Of a stretch of 64,000 bases of DNA, positions 35,615 through 45,393 are shown piece after piece. The translations under genes were made by a program, and so were the position numbers. The notes beneath the pieces are model-generated. The model saw only the letters and a program-made list of their open reading frames with translations. It was not told the DNA's origin and did no database searches. The stretch is taken from assembly GCA_945898055.1 (NCBI GenBank), contig CAMDGV010000010.1:25416-89415 (forward strand), read 5' to 3'. How positions within the stretch are numbered: position 1 is the stretch's first letter; each line of letters opens with the position of its first letter. Source of the stretch: Akkermansia muciniphila. Lineage in GTDB: Bacteria; Verrucomicrobiota; Verrucomicrobiia; Limisphaerales; UBA9464.

Positions 35615-38600
35615 TCATTGCCTCGGCGGATCAACCTCGCGAACGGCAGCGCCGTGGGTGTCACTCAGGATCAGGATCGCTAGTTTGTCCAAGCGGGCGA
35701 GTTCTGTCGGACGTAGGGTTTGATAGTCGAGGCCATTGCTGCCCGCGGCGGCTTCGTCGGTTTCGCGGGAGAGACCGCTGTTGATGCTGGCGTAGTCGAA
35801 CTTTCCTCGCAGATCGGTGTAGCCGTCTTTCATATATCGCACGGTCCCGCCGCGAAGTCGGGCGTAAACCTTGACATAGGCTTTGGCGACGGGTTTGCCG
35901 GAGGCTTGATCTCGCAGGTCCAATCGGCCGTAGTTTTCGGCCAAAGCGAGTTTGAAAGTGTTAGCGTGATAGGCTTGGGCTTGGCGCTTTCCGCCACCGA
36001 GGATTTCGACAAGCACGTTTGCTTGGGCGAATCGTTCGGGAAGGGCGATCTCCAGCGTGTCGCGGCCTTTCGGCAAGGTTTGGACCACGCTCATCGTCGG
36101 CTTGATGATACCAAAACGATCGGGATCTCGCGTGACGAAGGGGCTGCTGCTGAAGAGGAATTCGGGATCCATCAAATAATAGTTCACTGTCACCTCGGCG
36201 AGATTGCGCCAGGTCAGCGCGATCGAGCGATTCTCGACTTTAAATTCAAAAGTCGGTTCGCCGGCCGCTAGAGTGCCTTGTTGTTTTTCGCGATCGGGCG
36301 GGCCATCGGGTCGGGCCACGGTTTGGCCTTCGATTTCGTCCAGTTGCGCCCTCACTTCGGCAAACTTGGCGCGCCAGCGATCCACCGGGTGATCGGCGTA
36401 TTGCGTCGCGATGCCGCGGGCTTCCGCCAACTTCTCTTCGTAGAACGCCGCGTAGCAACGGAGGTAATCGTATTGGAGGCGCATCGGCACTGCGTCGACT
36501 GGGATGGCTTTGAAACGGGCCATTGCTTCCTCCACCCGATCTTGCAGGAACAGGTAATAGGTCACGCTAAGCGATTCGACGGCGTTCAAGGTCGGGCGGA
36601 ACGCGAGGATGCTGAGAAGATGTCGATACTGCGCCAACAGCACCGGATTGGCAATGCGATGTTCGGCACTGACGCGATGCACGCGTTGGTTCACCAGTGG
36701 GGAATATTCGAAGTGCTCGTAGGTGTGACGTTCAATGGGATCAATGGTGACCAATCGAGTATCGAGCCAGTCGCCGCATTGGCTGATGAAGTCGTCGTGG
36801 TGACGCAACCATTCGCGGACGATGGTCGGATCGTTGTGCACGAGGGCGTACCGAGTATTGGGTTCACTCCAGATGTGATGGCGATCGAGGAAGGAGGTTA
36901 GTTTTCGGAAGAAATCCACGTTGGTGCGGGAACGCCAGGCCACCCGCTCGAGGTTGAGTCGGTTGAGATTGTGCTGCTCCAAGAATGCGAAGACGTCGGA
37001 CTCGGGCGCTTGTTGGGAGATATAGTCCCAGGAAGCGGTGTCGATCCTAGACAATTGTCGCACGACGCGGAAGCCGAGAGGCTTAGCCGTGCCGGCGGTT
37101 TTTCCAGCCAAAGTAGCATTGGCGGGGAAGTGAAGGAAGGGCGCCGGATTGGCGTTGGTAGGCGGCGCGGGGAAGTAAAAATGATACTCGGCTTGATGCG
37201 TGGTATAAGGCTCGAGTCGCACAAACCGACTGCGGGTGGCGCGACTGCCGAGCACTGGAAGAGCCCCCTCGGGCACTTGGGTCAGCAGGTCTAACTTCAA
37301 CGGTGAGGATCCGGGGTTGCTGACCACGAGGTGCGCTCCGTAGACCACGCCGCTTAGAAATTCTTCGCTGACGAATTTATCAAACTTCTCATTACCCTCG
37401 ATTCGGTAACGATCGGCGTGACGGAAGAAGCTTTCACTGAGCAACAAGCCTGGCCCGGTCTCGGCAGATCCGGCCGCGGTCGCGGACTTGAATTGTTTAA
37501 GGAACACGATGACCGGGCCACCCGCGGTCAGTGTGTACGCGTTATGCTCAGTTTTGCTGTTGTGCGTCGGGGGATCGAACGGCAGGTCAAGCACGGCCAG
37601 CGCGAGCAACATTTCGGTGAAGTTCCGATGCGCTTCGGCGAAGTGGACGGAGAGGAACGGGCTACGTCCATCCCAATCCGCGAAGTCGCGCCAGAAGGCA
37701 TTGATGGTTACCAGGGAGGCGTCCTGGCGCTCGATAGGCAGGCGGTAGTAGTTATTCTCGGCCCGTTCCTGAGCGGGACCTAGGGCTCGGTAATAGGCTT
37801 GAGCCAGAGCTGCAACCCGGCCCAGAGCCAAACCGTCGGCATCGAAGTCACTCAAGATGGCCTCCTTACTCATGGAACGACGCATGGAACGGCTGGCGTC
37901 TTTGGCATCGGCAACGGCGTTGGTGATTCCACCAGCAACACCCGCACCGGCAGCCGATTCTCGGGGTCGCAGGGCAAAGCGAAGTAGTTGTTCCTTATCC
38001 CGGAAGCCCCGATCCATTGATCGTTTCTCTAACTTTACCGCATCAGATCCTGCCGCAAGTGTCTCAGAGGCCGTCTCTGGAGCATTTGACCTCGCCTGCA
38101 ACCCCGCCTTCCGCTCGGCCTGGCGCAGTTGTTGGACCCGACCACGCGGTGCGCCGCCAGGTGCGCCAGCGGACTCCGCCTCCGATTCCAAGGCTCGCCC
38201 TCGCAGGGCGGTTTCGAAGAGTTTGTCTTCCGCCTCCGGATTGGACGGCAGCAATTCCCAGAGTTCGCGCAGGTGTCGTGCGGTCGATTTCGTTTCGCCC
38301 GGCAGACGTCGCGCCAGCAAGACCCGTTCCACCACGTTCAGCCGTGCGTAGACCCAAGGCTCTAGGTACCGCTTCAGGTCGGCCTCCAGCAGGTAATCAT
38401 CGAGGAAAGTCCGATCCTTCTTGTGCTTTAAATAGGGCTGAATGACCTCGGTGAAGAACTTCGGATCTTTCCGGCTGAGGAACAAATTGAGCTCGTGGCA
38501 GGCGAACTCGCTGTATTTGGCGCGCTGGTCGGCTTCCTTCAGTCGCGGCCAGTCGAGAATCCACGCGAACTTCGCCAAGGTCGCATCGCCGCTCAAAGTA

Positions 38601-41600
38601 GTGAAAAGCGAGTGCACAGATCCTAGCGTCTCGTAGGTCTCCAATTCACCCGTGAGAATGTCGCCCAGCATTACTGTACCACCGGGCGAAAGCGCGGTAA
38701 TTTCCTTCGTTTCGGCAAAGGGCTTGGCGGGATCCAGCGGCCGCGTCAATCGCAGGTCGCGGAAGAGAGTAGGTCGCTCGGCTATTGTGAAATTGCCACA
38801 GACGGCGTTCAAAGGATCTTCGGCATAGACCTGTATTTGTTGACGATCACCCAAGGAGGCAGCGGGAACTTTGACCAAGCCCTGCGCGTCGGGAATGAGA
38901 TTGAAGAGGGTGGGCGCGGCGTCGGCGAGGAAGTCGAGATTCGTGTCTTCGCCGCCTGCGTCGGCGTCCTGGGCTTGACGTTCTAGCAAATCTCGCGCCA
39001 GTCCGTATCCCGCCATCGCGCCGGCACTCGCCTGAGGAGCCTGCGCCCCGTCCAACTTCATTGCCGCCGTATCCGTGGAGCGCTTGTCCCAAGGATTAAG
39101 CAACAAGCCGGGGCGGGCGAGTTGATTGCCGGGGAACTTTTGCGCGTAGCGCCGTTCCAAGATGTAGCGGTACTCGTCGCCGATTTCCCGACCGGCAGAA
39201 TAGAGATTCGGCAAACGGTCCGGGGTCATCCACGACGGACCAAACCGGGCGAAACCCGCCAACCCGCCGAAAAGTCCCCGACCTGACAGGAAGCGCGATG
39301 CCGCTACATGGACGCGCGTCAAGGTGTTCCAGTTCCGCAACTGAATGGTTACTCCGTTGGTGCTGACCGCCACAGACTCCACTTGCATGGGATCGAGATT
39401 GCTCATTTCCAGTGATCGATTGGCGGCGAGGAGCCAGTTCCCCACGGCCACCCCGGCGGTGACGCGAAGGTGAAGGGTGTGGACTGCGTCGTGTCGCAGG
39501 AGGAGCGAATAGTCGCCCGGTTCCAACCCGGTGACTTCCAGAAACGCACCAACTCGCTTTACCTCCGCGGTGCGGTCGGCGACGAATTCGCTTCCGCGCA
39601 ATTCGAGTAACGATACGGCGCCCGGTCTGATGACGTCGTCCCAAGGCACACGGATCGTTTCACCGGCGGCCGCATGGATCGTCTCCGGCCAAGTCCGCAC
39701 GAAGTCCTCCAACTCCCACGCATCTTTTCGTCCGTTGGGTAGTTGCGCCCGTAACCAACGGATGCCCTCCAACTTGCCCAATGCCACCCGACCACGCTCA
39801 TCAGTTCGCAGTGGCACCGACTCGATGCGAGTGAACCCCTGCCGACGGAATTCAAAAACCACCTGTTGATCCGCGACCGCCTCGCCGTTCTTGCCGAGCA
39901 ATTCGAACACGTACACGTCCGTAAAGCGGCTGAGATGCCCGTCACTCGTCGCCTCGGTTTTTTCGATGCCGTTCAACGTCCAGGTGCGGGTGGCTGACAG
40001 ATCCTGTTTCTCGCCGCCACGGCTTAAAAGTTCCACCTTGCCACGCAAAGTGACAGTCAATCCGGCCAATCGATCCGGAACACTGAACGCGTGCGTAAAA
40101 ACGGCCCCCGCAGTCAACTTCGGCGACTTCACCTCGATGGTCGTCCTGATGCCATCGAGAGTGATCGTGGTGAGACTGAGCACGGCGTCCTGGAGCAACT
40201 GCGGCGCCACCGGGACATCCCCGACCAGCATGGCAGTTCGAAGGGCGAGGGTAGCTTCCCTGCGGGCCAGCAATTGCTCGCGTTCTATATGGAATTGCGC
40301 ATCAAGCCGATACGACTCCGCGTGGTGATCGAAATGTGCGAGACTGGCGAATCCCCCCATCGCGTCGGCCAGCACCACAGATTTCCGTCCGGGCGCCGCG
40401 GTGAACGGCACGAGGATGGCGCCGATCTTAGGATCCAGTTCGAGTCGGCGTCCATCCAACCAAGCCACCGCGTTGGTGACCAAATAGCGGTTTTCATCAA
40501 GGACGGTCAGCCGATCTCCGGCGGGACCCGGCCGTTGCACCAACGAGAAAGAACCCTTGCGAATGAGTGCTCGTGAAGATTTTCCGCCACCGATAAATTC
40601 GATCACCCAGGCACCGCGTTTGCCCTTGAGTTCTGGGAATTGGAAACGACGCGTCACTCGCTTGAAAGGCGAGGCTTCGCCGTCATGGGACTGCTCCGAG
40701 TTCGCCACCAAACCGTCGAGATTTAGGTCGGTGTTTAACTGTCGCGCCTGCGTGAGGAAAAATCCCAAGGTGTTGATCTCATAGATTTTGACGATCAACT
40801 TTGGGGCGTGTTTGAAAGTGACCTCCACCGCCACGTCGGCGTCGACCGCCAACCCGGCGGGATTGGTGGCGGTGAATTCAATGTCCACGCGTTCGCGCAA
40901 GGCTTGATAGGTAGCCGGAGTGAGAAGCGAGGCCCATTGCTCCGGATCGCCGACGCCGGCTGTGATCTTGGCCTCGGCGAAAACTGGCTTCACCCAACTT
41001 TCCAACAACCATTCGCCCCACGGTTCCAAAGAGGCATCGTCCACGGCGAACTTGAGCACAAATTCCCGCACCAAAGCTTCATCACTGCCAATTGCGCCCG
41101 CACCCAAGCTTAACTCGCTGTACTCCTGGTTCAGATCGACCGGGAACCGATTCACGTCCGCGGTTTGAAGATACCGCGGGTTCATATAGTGCACGGGCCG
41201 CGGCAATTTCAGATACTCAAGAAACCGCGTCCGATCATACACCCCGCGGCGACGGTCATGCTGAAGACGTGCGTAGAGGAGGTGCGCTTTGAGTGAGTTA
41301 AAAGCGGGTGGCAAGGTTCGCACTCTCTCCCAAAGTCGGCCCAACCAGGCTTCACGTTCCACCGGATCGAAACCACCATCGGCATCGGCTCCGGGCGCGA
41401 GTTTGCGGAGCCGAGCAATAATGAAAGCGGGTTGCTGCGCAAGTACCGGAACCAAGCCCTGCAATTGATCCAACTGCGTCGGTAGCAGAGCTCGGTGAAT
41501 CCCAAACTCTCCGAAACCGCGGCTTTCCGGCAGCTTCAAGTCCGCAGCAATCCATTCGACCAACCCCGGCACGTCCGGCCGCCGCAACTTCGACAGCACC

Positions 41601-42136
41601 GCACGGCGTTGCGACGGCCGTAACTGAACACCATCGCGCACCAGTCGGTCGAGGTCGTTTGATTCCAATTCGGAGAGATTGTCATCGGCCAAGCTGCCGC
41701 GAAGGAAGACTTCACGAGAGATGCGATCTGGATCGAGCCGGAAGGGAAGATCGGGTTTTCGGTCCGGAAGATCCTGGACGTGATTAAACTGCGGCCCAAG
41801 GCGATCCCGCAGGAATTGTAGGGTCTTCTGGGGATCAGCGTCGTAGCCCATCAACGCCTCGCGATTTTCCAAGATGCGGCGCTGAGATGAATCCGGGAAG
41901 CGCTTGGCCCATTGGTCGAGGATGGCGGCGAGCTTGGGCTTCTGGGCGGTGTTTTGGTAGTGAAGCGCGTGGTAGAAGTAATACTCCTCAGTGCCGGGCA
42001 CGAGTTGGCCAAGGACGTCGTTTCGAACCGGCGCTAGGGCGAACTTTTCGATAAAACCAATTTCCTGCTCGGCACGAGCCAGCAGACCGAAGAGACAGAG
42101 ACCGATTATGGAGAGGAATGCAGGGCGAGTGTTCAT
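35615..42136 (-). CDS. Giant secreted protein of unknown function (about 2170 residues)
   Basis: ATG 42136 opens on a signal peptide (MNTRPAFLSIIGLCLFGLLA, cleaved near ARAEQ); a TTG at 42172 adds 12 residues. No catalytic motif was recognised. Residues about 20-400 are helical (TPR-like texture), about 430-1050 beta-rich with repeated Ig/macroglobulin-like stretches, about 1050-1500 include YRYILERRYAQKFPGNQL and LNPWDKRS, and about 1400-1460 is Ala/Arg/Gly-rich. I recall similar sequences in other PVC genomes as unnamed conserved proteins, but cannot check this. No thioester CGEQ motif is seen, so it is not a standard alpha-2-macroglobulin. The C terminus ends at an ISAs1 relic and may be truncated. 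Confidence 0.75.
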   Translation of the reverse strand: MNTRPAFLSIIGLCLFGLLARAEQEIGFIEKFALAPVRNDVLGQLVPGTEEYYFYHALHYQNTAQKPKLAAILDQWAKRFPDSSQRRILENREALMGYDADPQKTLQFLRDRLGPQFNHVQDLPDRKPDLPFRLDPDRISREVFLRGSLADDNLSELESNDLDRLVRDGVQLRPSQRRAVLSKLRRPDVPGLVEWIAADLKLPESRGFGEFGIHRALLPTQLDQLQGLVPVLAQQPAFIIARLRKLAPGADADGGFDPVEREAWLGRLWERVRTLPPAFNSLKAHLLYARLQHDRRRGVYDRTRFLEYLKLPRPVHYMNPRYLQTADVNRFPVDLNQEYSELSLGAGAIGSDEALVREFVLKFAVDDASLEPWGEWLLESWVKPVFAEAKITAGVGDPEQWASLLTPATYQALRERVDIEFTATNPAGLAVDADVAVEVTFKHAPKLIVKIYEINTLGFFLTQARQLNTDLNLDGLVANSEQSHDGEASPFKRVTRRFQFPELKGKRGAWVIEFIGGGKSSRALIRKGSFSLVQRPGPAGDRLTVLDENRYLVTNAVAWLDGRRLELDPKIGAILVPFTAAPGRKSVVLADAMGGFASLAHFDHHAESYRLDAQFHIEREQLLARREATLALRTAMLVGDVPVAPQLLQDAVLSLTTITLDGIRTTIEVKSPKLTAGAVFTHAFSVPDRLAGLTVTLRGKVELLSRGGEKQDLSATRTWTLNGIEKTEATSDGHLSRFTDVYVFELLGKNGEAVADQQVVFEFRRQGFTRIESVPLRTDERGRVALGKLEGIRWLRAQLPNGRKDAWELEDFVRTWPETIHAAAGETIRVPWDDVIRPGAVSLLELRGSEFVADRTAEVKRVGAFLEVTGLEPGDYSLLLRHDAVHTLHLRVTAGVAVGNWLLAANRSLEMSNLDPMQVESVAVSTNGVTIQLRNWNTLTRVHVAASRFLSGRGLFGGLAGFARFGPSWMTPDRLPNLYSAGREIGDEYRYILERRYAQKFPGNQLARPGLLLNPWDKRSTDTAAMKLDGAQAPQASAGAMAGYGLARDLLERQAQDADAGGEDTNLDFLADAAPTLFNLIPDAQGLVKVPAASLGDRQQIQVYAEDPLNAVCGNFTIAERPTLFRDLRLTRPLDPAKPFAETKEITALSPGGTVMLGDILTGELETYETLGSVHSLFTTLSGDATLAKFAWILDWPRLKEADQRAKYSEFACHELNLFLSRKDPKFFTEVIQPYLKHKKDRTFLDDYLLEADLKRYLEPWVYARLNVVERVLLARRLPGETKSTARHLRELWELLPSNPEAEDKLFETALRGRALESEAESAGAPGGAPRGRVQQLRQAERKAGLQARSNAPETASETLAAGSDAVKLEKRSMDRGFRDKEQLLRFALRPRESAAGAGVAGGITNAVADAKDASRSMRRSMSKEAILSDFDADGLALGRVAALAQAYYRALGPAQERAENNYYRLPIERQDASLVTINAFWRDFADWDGRSPFLSVHFAEAHRNFTEMLLALAVLDLPFDPPTHNSKTEHNAYTLTAGGPVIVFLKQFKSATAAGSAETGPGLLLSESFFRHADRYRIEGNEKFDKFVSEEFLSGVVYGAHLVVSNPGSSPLKLDLLTQVPEGALPVLGSRATRSRFVRLEPYTTHQAEYHFYFPAPPTNANPAPFLHFPANATLAGKTAGTAKPLGFRVVRQLSRIDTASWDYISQQAPESDVFAFLEQHNLNRLNLERVAWRSRTNVDFFRKLTSFLDRHHIWSEPNTRYALVHNDPTIVREWLRHHDDFISQCGDWLDTRLVTIDPIERHTYEHFEYSPLVNQRVHRVSAEHRIANPVLLAQYRHLLSILAFRPTLNAVESLSVTYYLFLQDRVEEAMARFKAIPVDAVPMRLQYDYLRCYAAFYEEKLAEARGIATQYADHPVDRWRAKFAEVRAQLDEIEGQTVARPDGPPDREKQQGTLAAGEPTFEFKVENRSIALTWRNLAEVTVNYYLMDPEFLFSSSPFVTRDPDRFGIIKPTMSVVQTLPKGRDTLEIALPERFAQANVLVEILGGGKRQAQAYHANTFKLALAENYGRLDLRDQASGKPVAKAYVKVYARLRGGTVRYMKDGYTDLRGKFDYASINSGLSRETDEAAAGSNGLDYQTLRPTELARLDKLAILILSDTHGAAVREVDPPRQ

Positions 42137-42479
42137 TTTATCGAGACGACGTTTCCGAAGGTAAGACTCCAATGACCACGAATCCTTAGAGGATTTAGCA
42201 AAAAAGTAAACGCGGCTCGTTATTAAGTCGGTGATAAGTGGATAGTCGAGAGTGGGTGCTGGAGAGTGGCTGACGCTGCTCTGGCCATTCCACTAGTTCC
42301 GCAGGTCAACTCCTCCACTTCTCCCTTGGGTTATACTTAGGTTTCTATTACTCGTCGGCGTTTTCCACTTCGGTACGTCCTAACCAGAAACACGCCAGCG
42401 GCGCGGGAGTCTTTACCACAGTTGCGCTGCCACCCGCTTCGCTTAAGGGCAGCGCGTCGAAGTCGGTGACTTCCTTTGT

Positions 42480-42689
42480 GATGACATAACCACGCGCCAC
42501 CATCCGCTCCTCGCAAATATGTTCGATCCCTTTCAATTCGCCCATCACCGACTCACGCGCACCTTCAACGCCATTGAGCGCGTGAACCCGGAAATCAAAA
42601 GCCGCACCCGCGTCGCCAGCCTCTTTCCAAACGAAACCTCCCTATTCAGACTGGTTTCGGACCTGCTGGCCGAAACCAGCGCCGAATAA
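42480..42689 (+). pseudogene. IS256-family transposase C-terminal remnant
   Basis: The plus frame ending TAA at 42687-42689 reads RLTRTFNAIERVNPEIKSRT, then RVASLFPNETSLFRLVSDLL, the conserved C terminus of IS256/MULE-type transposases (RTTNxxERxNxEIKRRTRV, FPNExSxxRLV). Similarity fades before about 42480, where a stop lies near 42446. The catalytic DDE core is gone. The 66-codon minus-strand ORF over 42348-42548 overlaps this and is probably not a gene. Confidence 0.8.
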
Positions 42690-42811
42690 GAGACCGGAAG
42701 AAGTTACCTCAACTTGGAAAACCAGACCCCACCTCAGTTTGAATATCGGCGATTTTACCGAAAAACAATGGCACCGCCCTTTTGCGACAATAAAGATTTA
42801 GGATATTTTTT

Positions 42812-42866
42812 TAGGAGAGGCCCACCTTGAACTTTGTTCCCAGTGGCCGCTAACTCTCATGCCATC
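42812..42866 (-). mobile_element. ISAs1-family relic, short fragment
   Basis: About 55 bases match 59949-60004 closely (shared GGAGAGGCC, TTGAACTTTGTTCC, GGCCGCTA, CTCTCATGCCATCTATC). In the 59.9-kb copy this lies at the upstream end of the ISAs1 transposase relic. Here only this piece is left. Confidence 0.65.
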
Positions 42867-43012
42867 TATCCATCAATGGCAGACAGGCATGACAGGAATA
42901 CACGCCAGACAGACCTTGGATTGATGAACTTAAAACTCTTTCGTAACCTCGTCGATAGAACCTCGGTCTCCCTGCATCGAAATCGGATTCAATTTTAACC
43001 TACTGACATTCT

Positions 43013-43615
43013 ATGAACCCCTTCCGTTCCCTACTCTCCGGACGCCCAGTAACCGGCCTTTGCGCCGCAGTTATTCTGGCTTCGGCCACCCTCAGCGTCC
43101 TTGCCCAAAATGAAACACCCCGTCCACCTCGCCAAGGCGGCCAAGGCGGCCAGGGCGGCCAGGGCGGCCAGGGCGGCCAGGGCGGTCAAGGCGGTCAAGG
43201 CGGTCGCGGCAACTGGGATCCAGCCCAGATGCAGCAGCGGATGATGGAGGGAGTGCGCACCCAACTCGGATTCACCGATGAAACGGAGTGGAAAGCGGTT
43301 GAACCGATGGTTCAGAAGGTAATGGATGCTCGTCGTGAATCGATGAGCAACTCTGGGTTGGGTCGGTTAATGGGAGGCGGACGTAACCGCGCCGGTGGCG
43401 ATCGCCGCGGCAGCACCTCCAACCCAGAAGCAGACGCCTTACAAAAGGCAGTTGATGACAACGCGCCGGCGGGTCAGATCAAAGAGCTTCTCGCCAAATA
43501 TCGCTCCGTTCAAAAAGAAAGACAGGATAAGGTCGAAAAAACCCAAGCCGAGTTTCGTAAGATTCTATCCACGAAACAAGAAGCGACCGCCACGCTCCTC
43601 GGGTTGATCAACTAA
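43013..43615 (+). CDS. Secreted Gly/Gln-repeat protein heading the T2SS run
   Basis: A 200-residue exported protein of unknown function. A signal peptide (LCAAVILASATLSVLA, cleaved before QNE) leads into eight QGG repeats at residues 41-64, then a helical, charged domain (MQQRMMEGVRTQLGFTDETE, WKAVEPMVQKVMDARRE, KYRSVQKERQDKVEKTQAEF) resembling short periplasmic helical proteins. It is 30 bases before gspE on the same strand and probably begins the operon. It could be a T2SS accessory or client; nothing in the sequence proves either. Confidence 0.7.
   Translation: MNPFRSLLSGRPVTGLCAAVILASATLSVLAQNETPRPPRQGGQGGQGGQGGQGGQGGQGGQGGRGNWDPAQMQQRMMEGVRTQLGFTDETEWKAVEPMVQKVMDARRESMSNSGLGRLMGGGRNRAGGDRRGSTSNPEADALQKAVDDNAPAGQIKELLAKYRSVQKERQDKVEKTQAEFRKILSTKQEATATLLGLIN
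43133..43204. repeat. 9-bp tandem repeat, eight units (QGG)
   Basis: Eight in-frame units of CARGGCGGY encode QGG. The middle units are identical and the outer ones differ by one base, as expected of recent expansion by slippage. Confidence 0.9.
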
Positions 43616-43645
43616 ATCCGCCAAACGCCCTTCTCAACCTCCCCG

Positions 43646-45388
43646 ATGTCCGTGACCGTCGAGCCCGATTCAGCCCCAAAAGCATTGCTGGATCGCATGA
43701 TTTCACTGCGGCAGTTGTCCCCCTCTGACAGCGCGGCCTTTCTCAGCGCTGGAATCCAACCCGCAACGGAAGAGTCGGTGCTTCGATGGATCGCAGCGGA
43801 GTATGGTCTCGATTTTTCTACTTTAGAGGTAGTGGAACCGAGCCGAGACCTACTCGCTCTCTTTCCAGCACGCATTCTCTTGCGTGAAGAACTTCTGCCG
43901 CTGCGGCGCACTCATGGCACGATTGAAGTGGCCACTAGTCGGCTCTTTGCAACTCAAGGTCTTGATGCCCTCAAGACACTTTCAGGCCTTCAACTGACGC
44001 CTGTTCTAGCACCCACAGAGGCTGTTCAACGAGAACTGAAAAAACACCTCGGCGTCGGTGCTGACACAATCGGGACTCTCGACGAAGAGAAAACCATTCA
44101 GATCGTCGACGAGTCTGCAGAAGACAATAATCTCGACGGCGGCGCCCAAGACGAAGCCTCGATTATTCGATTCGTTAATCAGGTGCTTAAGGATGCTATC
44201 GAACTCCGCTCGTCTGATATCCATTTAGAACCATTTGAAGACGAATTCCGTATCCGCTACCGAATCGACGGTGAACTTCAGGAAATCCCTGTTCCAGCTC
44301 AGTTAAAGCAATTTCAGCCCGCAATCGTTTCCCGCGTCAAAATTCTCAGCCATCTGAATATTGCCGAGAAACGTCTCCCTCAAGATGGTCGGATCAAAGT
44401 CCGGATCGACTCTACCGACGTCGATATCCGCGTCTCCATCATTCCTATGCTCCATGGCGAAGCTGTCGTCATGCGACTGCTCCGTCAGAATTCAACTCTG
44501 CGCGGTTTAGGCGACATAGGCATGGCCCGCCGAGATCTCAATTGCTTCCGTGAAGTGCTCAAGATGCCCCACGGCATTATCCTAGTCACCGGCCCCACCG
44601 GCAGTGGAAAGACCTCAACTCTTTACACCGCACTCAACGAGATTAACGACGCAGTCCGTAAAATCATTACCATTGAAGATCCGGTTGAATATCAACTCAA
44701 AGGGGTCAATCAGATCCAAGTCTCCGAGAAGGCTGGGCTCACCTTCGCTCGGGGTCTTCGTTCCATCCTCCGCCACGATCCGGATGTCGTGCTCATTGGT
44801 GAAATCCGCGATCAAGAAACAGCTCAGATCGCCGTTCAAGCTTCACTGACAGGTCATCTCGTTTTTTCAACACTTCACACCAATGACGCCCCAGGTGCCT
44901 TGACGCGCTTGGTCGATATGGGCGTCGAACCTTATCTTGTCGCCTCCTCGCTGGAAGCCGTCCTCGCCCAACGCCTAGTCCGCGTGCTCTGTCGCCATTG
45001 CAAAACGCCAGACCCAAGCTCGACCGCTTCCGCCTTCAAAGCTCGGCTAGGATTACCCGCTGAGACGACGTTGTTTAAATCGGTCGGATGCCGTGAATGC
45101 CGCAATACCGGATTCACTGGGCGTCACGCTATCTTTGAATGGATGACCACCGACGAAACGATTCGCTCGATGATTTTAAATCAGACGTCCACAGATCGTG
45201 TTCGCGAGGCAGCACGACAGGCCGGGATGCGAACATTGGCCGAAGACGGTTGGCGCTTAGTCGCCCTCGGAATCACGACGGTCGAAGAAGTACTGAGCGT
45301 CACAACGGCGAAGGAAAGTGAACGAGCCACCCCGAATGGGCCTGATTCTGGACCCTCCGCCGCCGAGATTGCCCTTCGGCGAGCCTGA
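43646..45388 (+). CDS. gspE: Type II secretion ATPase GspE (PilB/GspE family)
   Basis: Cytoplasmic hexameric ATPase powering pseudopilus assembly, 580 residues. The N-terminal GspE_N domain (about 1-150) is followed by the catalytic part: Walker A GPTGSGKTSTLY near 317, Asp box TIEDPVEY, Walker B VVLIGEIRDQET, His box LTGHLVFSTLHTNDAP near 415, and a tetracysteine zinc finger CRHC...CREC between about 450 and 485. PilB is the alternative within the family; following gspF to gspD genes favour T2SS. Confidence 0.92.
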   Translation: MSVTVEPDSAPKALLDRMISLRQLSPSDSAAFLSAGIQPATEESVLRWIAAEYGLDFSTLEVVEPSRDLLALFPARILLREELLPLRRTHGTIEVATSRLFATQGLDALKTLSGLQLTPVLAPTEAVQRELKKHLGVGADTIGTLDEEKTIQIVDESAEDNNLDGGAQDEASIIRFVNQVLKDAIELRSSDIHLEPFEDEFRIRYRIDGELQEIPVPAQLKQFQPAIVSRVKILSHLNIAEKRLPQDGRIKVRIDSTDVDIRVSIIPMLHGEAVVMRLLRQNSTLRGLGDIGMARRDLNCFREVLKMPHGIILVTGPTGSGKTSTLYTALNEINDAVRKIITIEDPVEYQLKGVNQIQVSEKAGLTFARGLRSILRHDPDVVLIGEIRDQETAQIAVQASLTGHLVFSTLHTNDAPGALTRLVDMGVEPYLVASSLEAVLAQRLVRVLCRHCKTPDPSSTASAFKARLGLPAETTLFKSVGCRECRNTGFTGRHAIFEWMTTDETIRSMILNQTSTDRVREAARQAGMRTLAEDGWRLVALGITTVEEVLSVTTAKESERATPNGPDSGPSAAEIALRRA

Positions 45389-45393
45389 ACTTC

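Noticed and set aside
42348..42548. 66-codon minus-strand ORF
   Set aside because: Overlaps the IS256 relic on the other strand and has no family resemblance; coding status is unproven.
43133..43204. Tandem repeats considered as a CRISPR-like array
   Set aside because: Nine-base units without spacers, in frame, encoding QGG.
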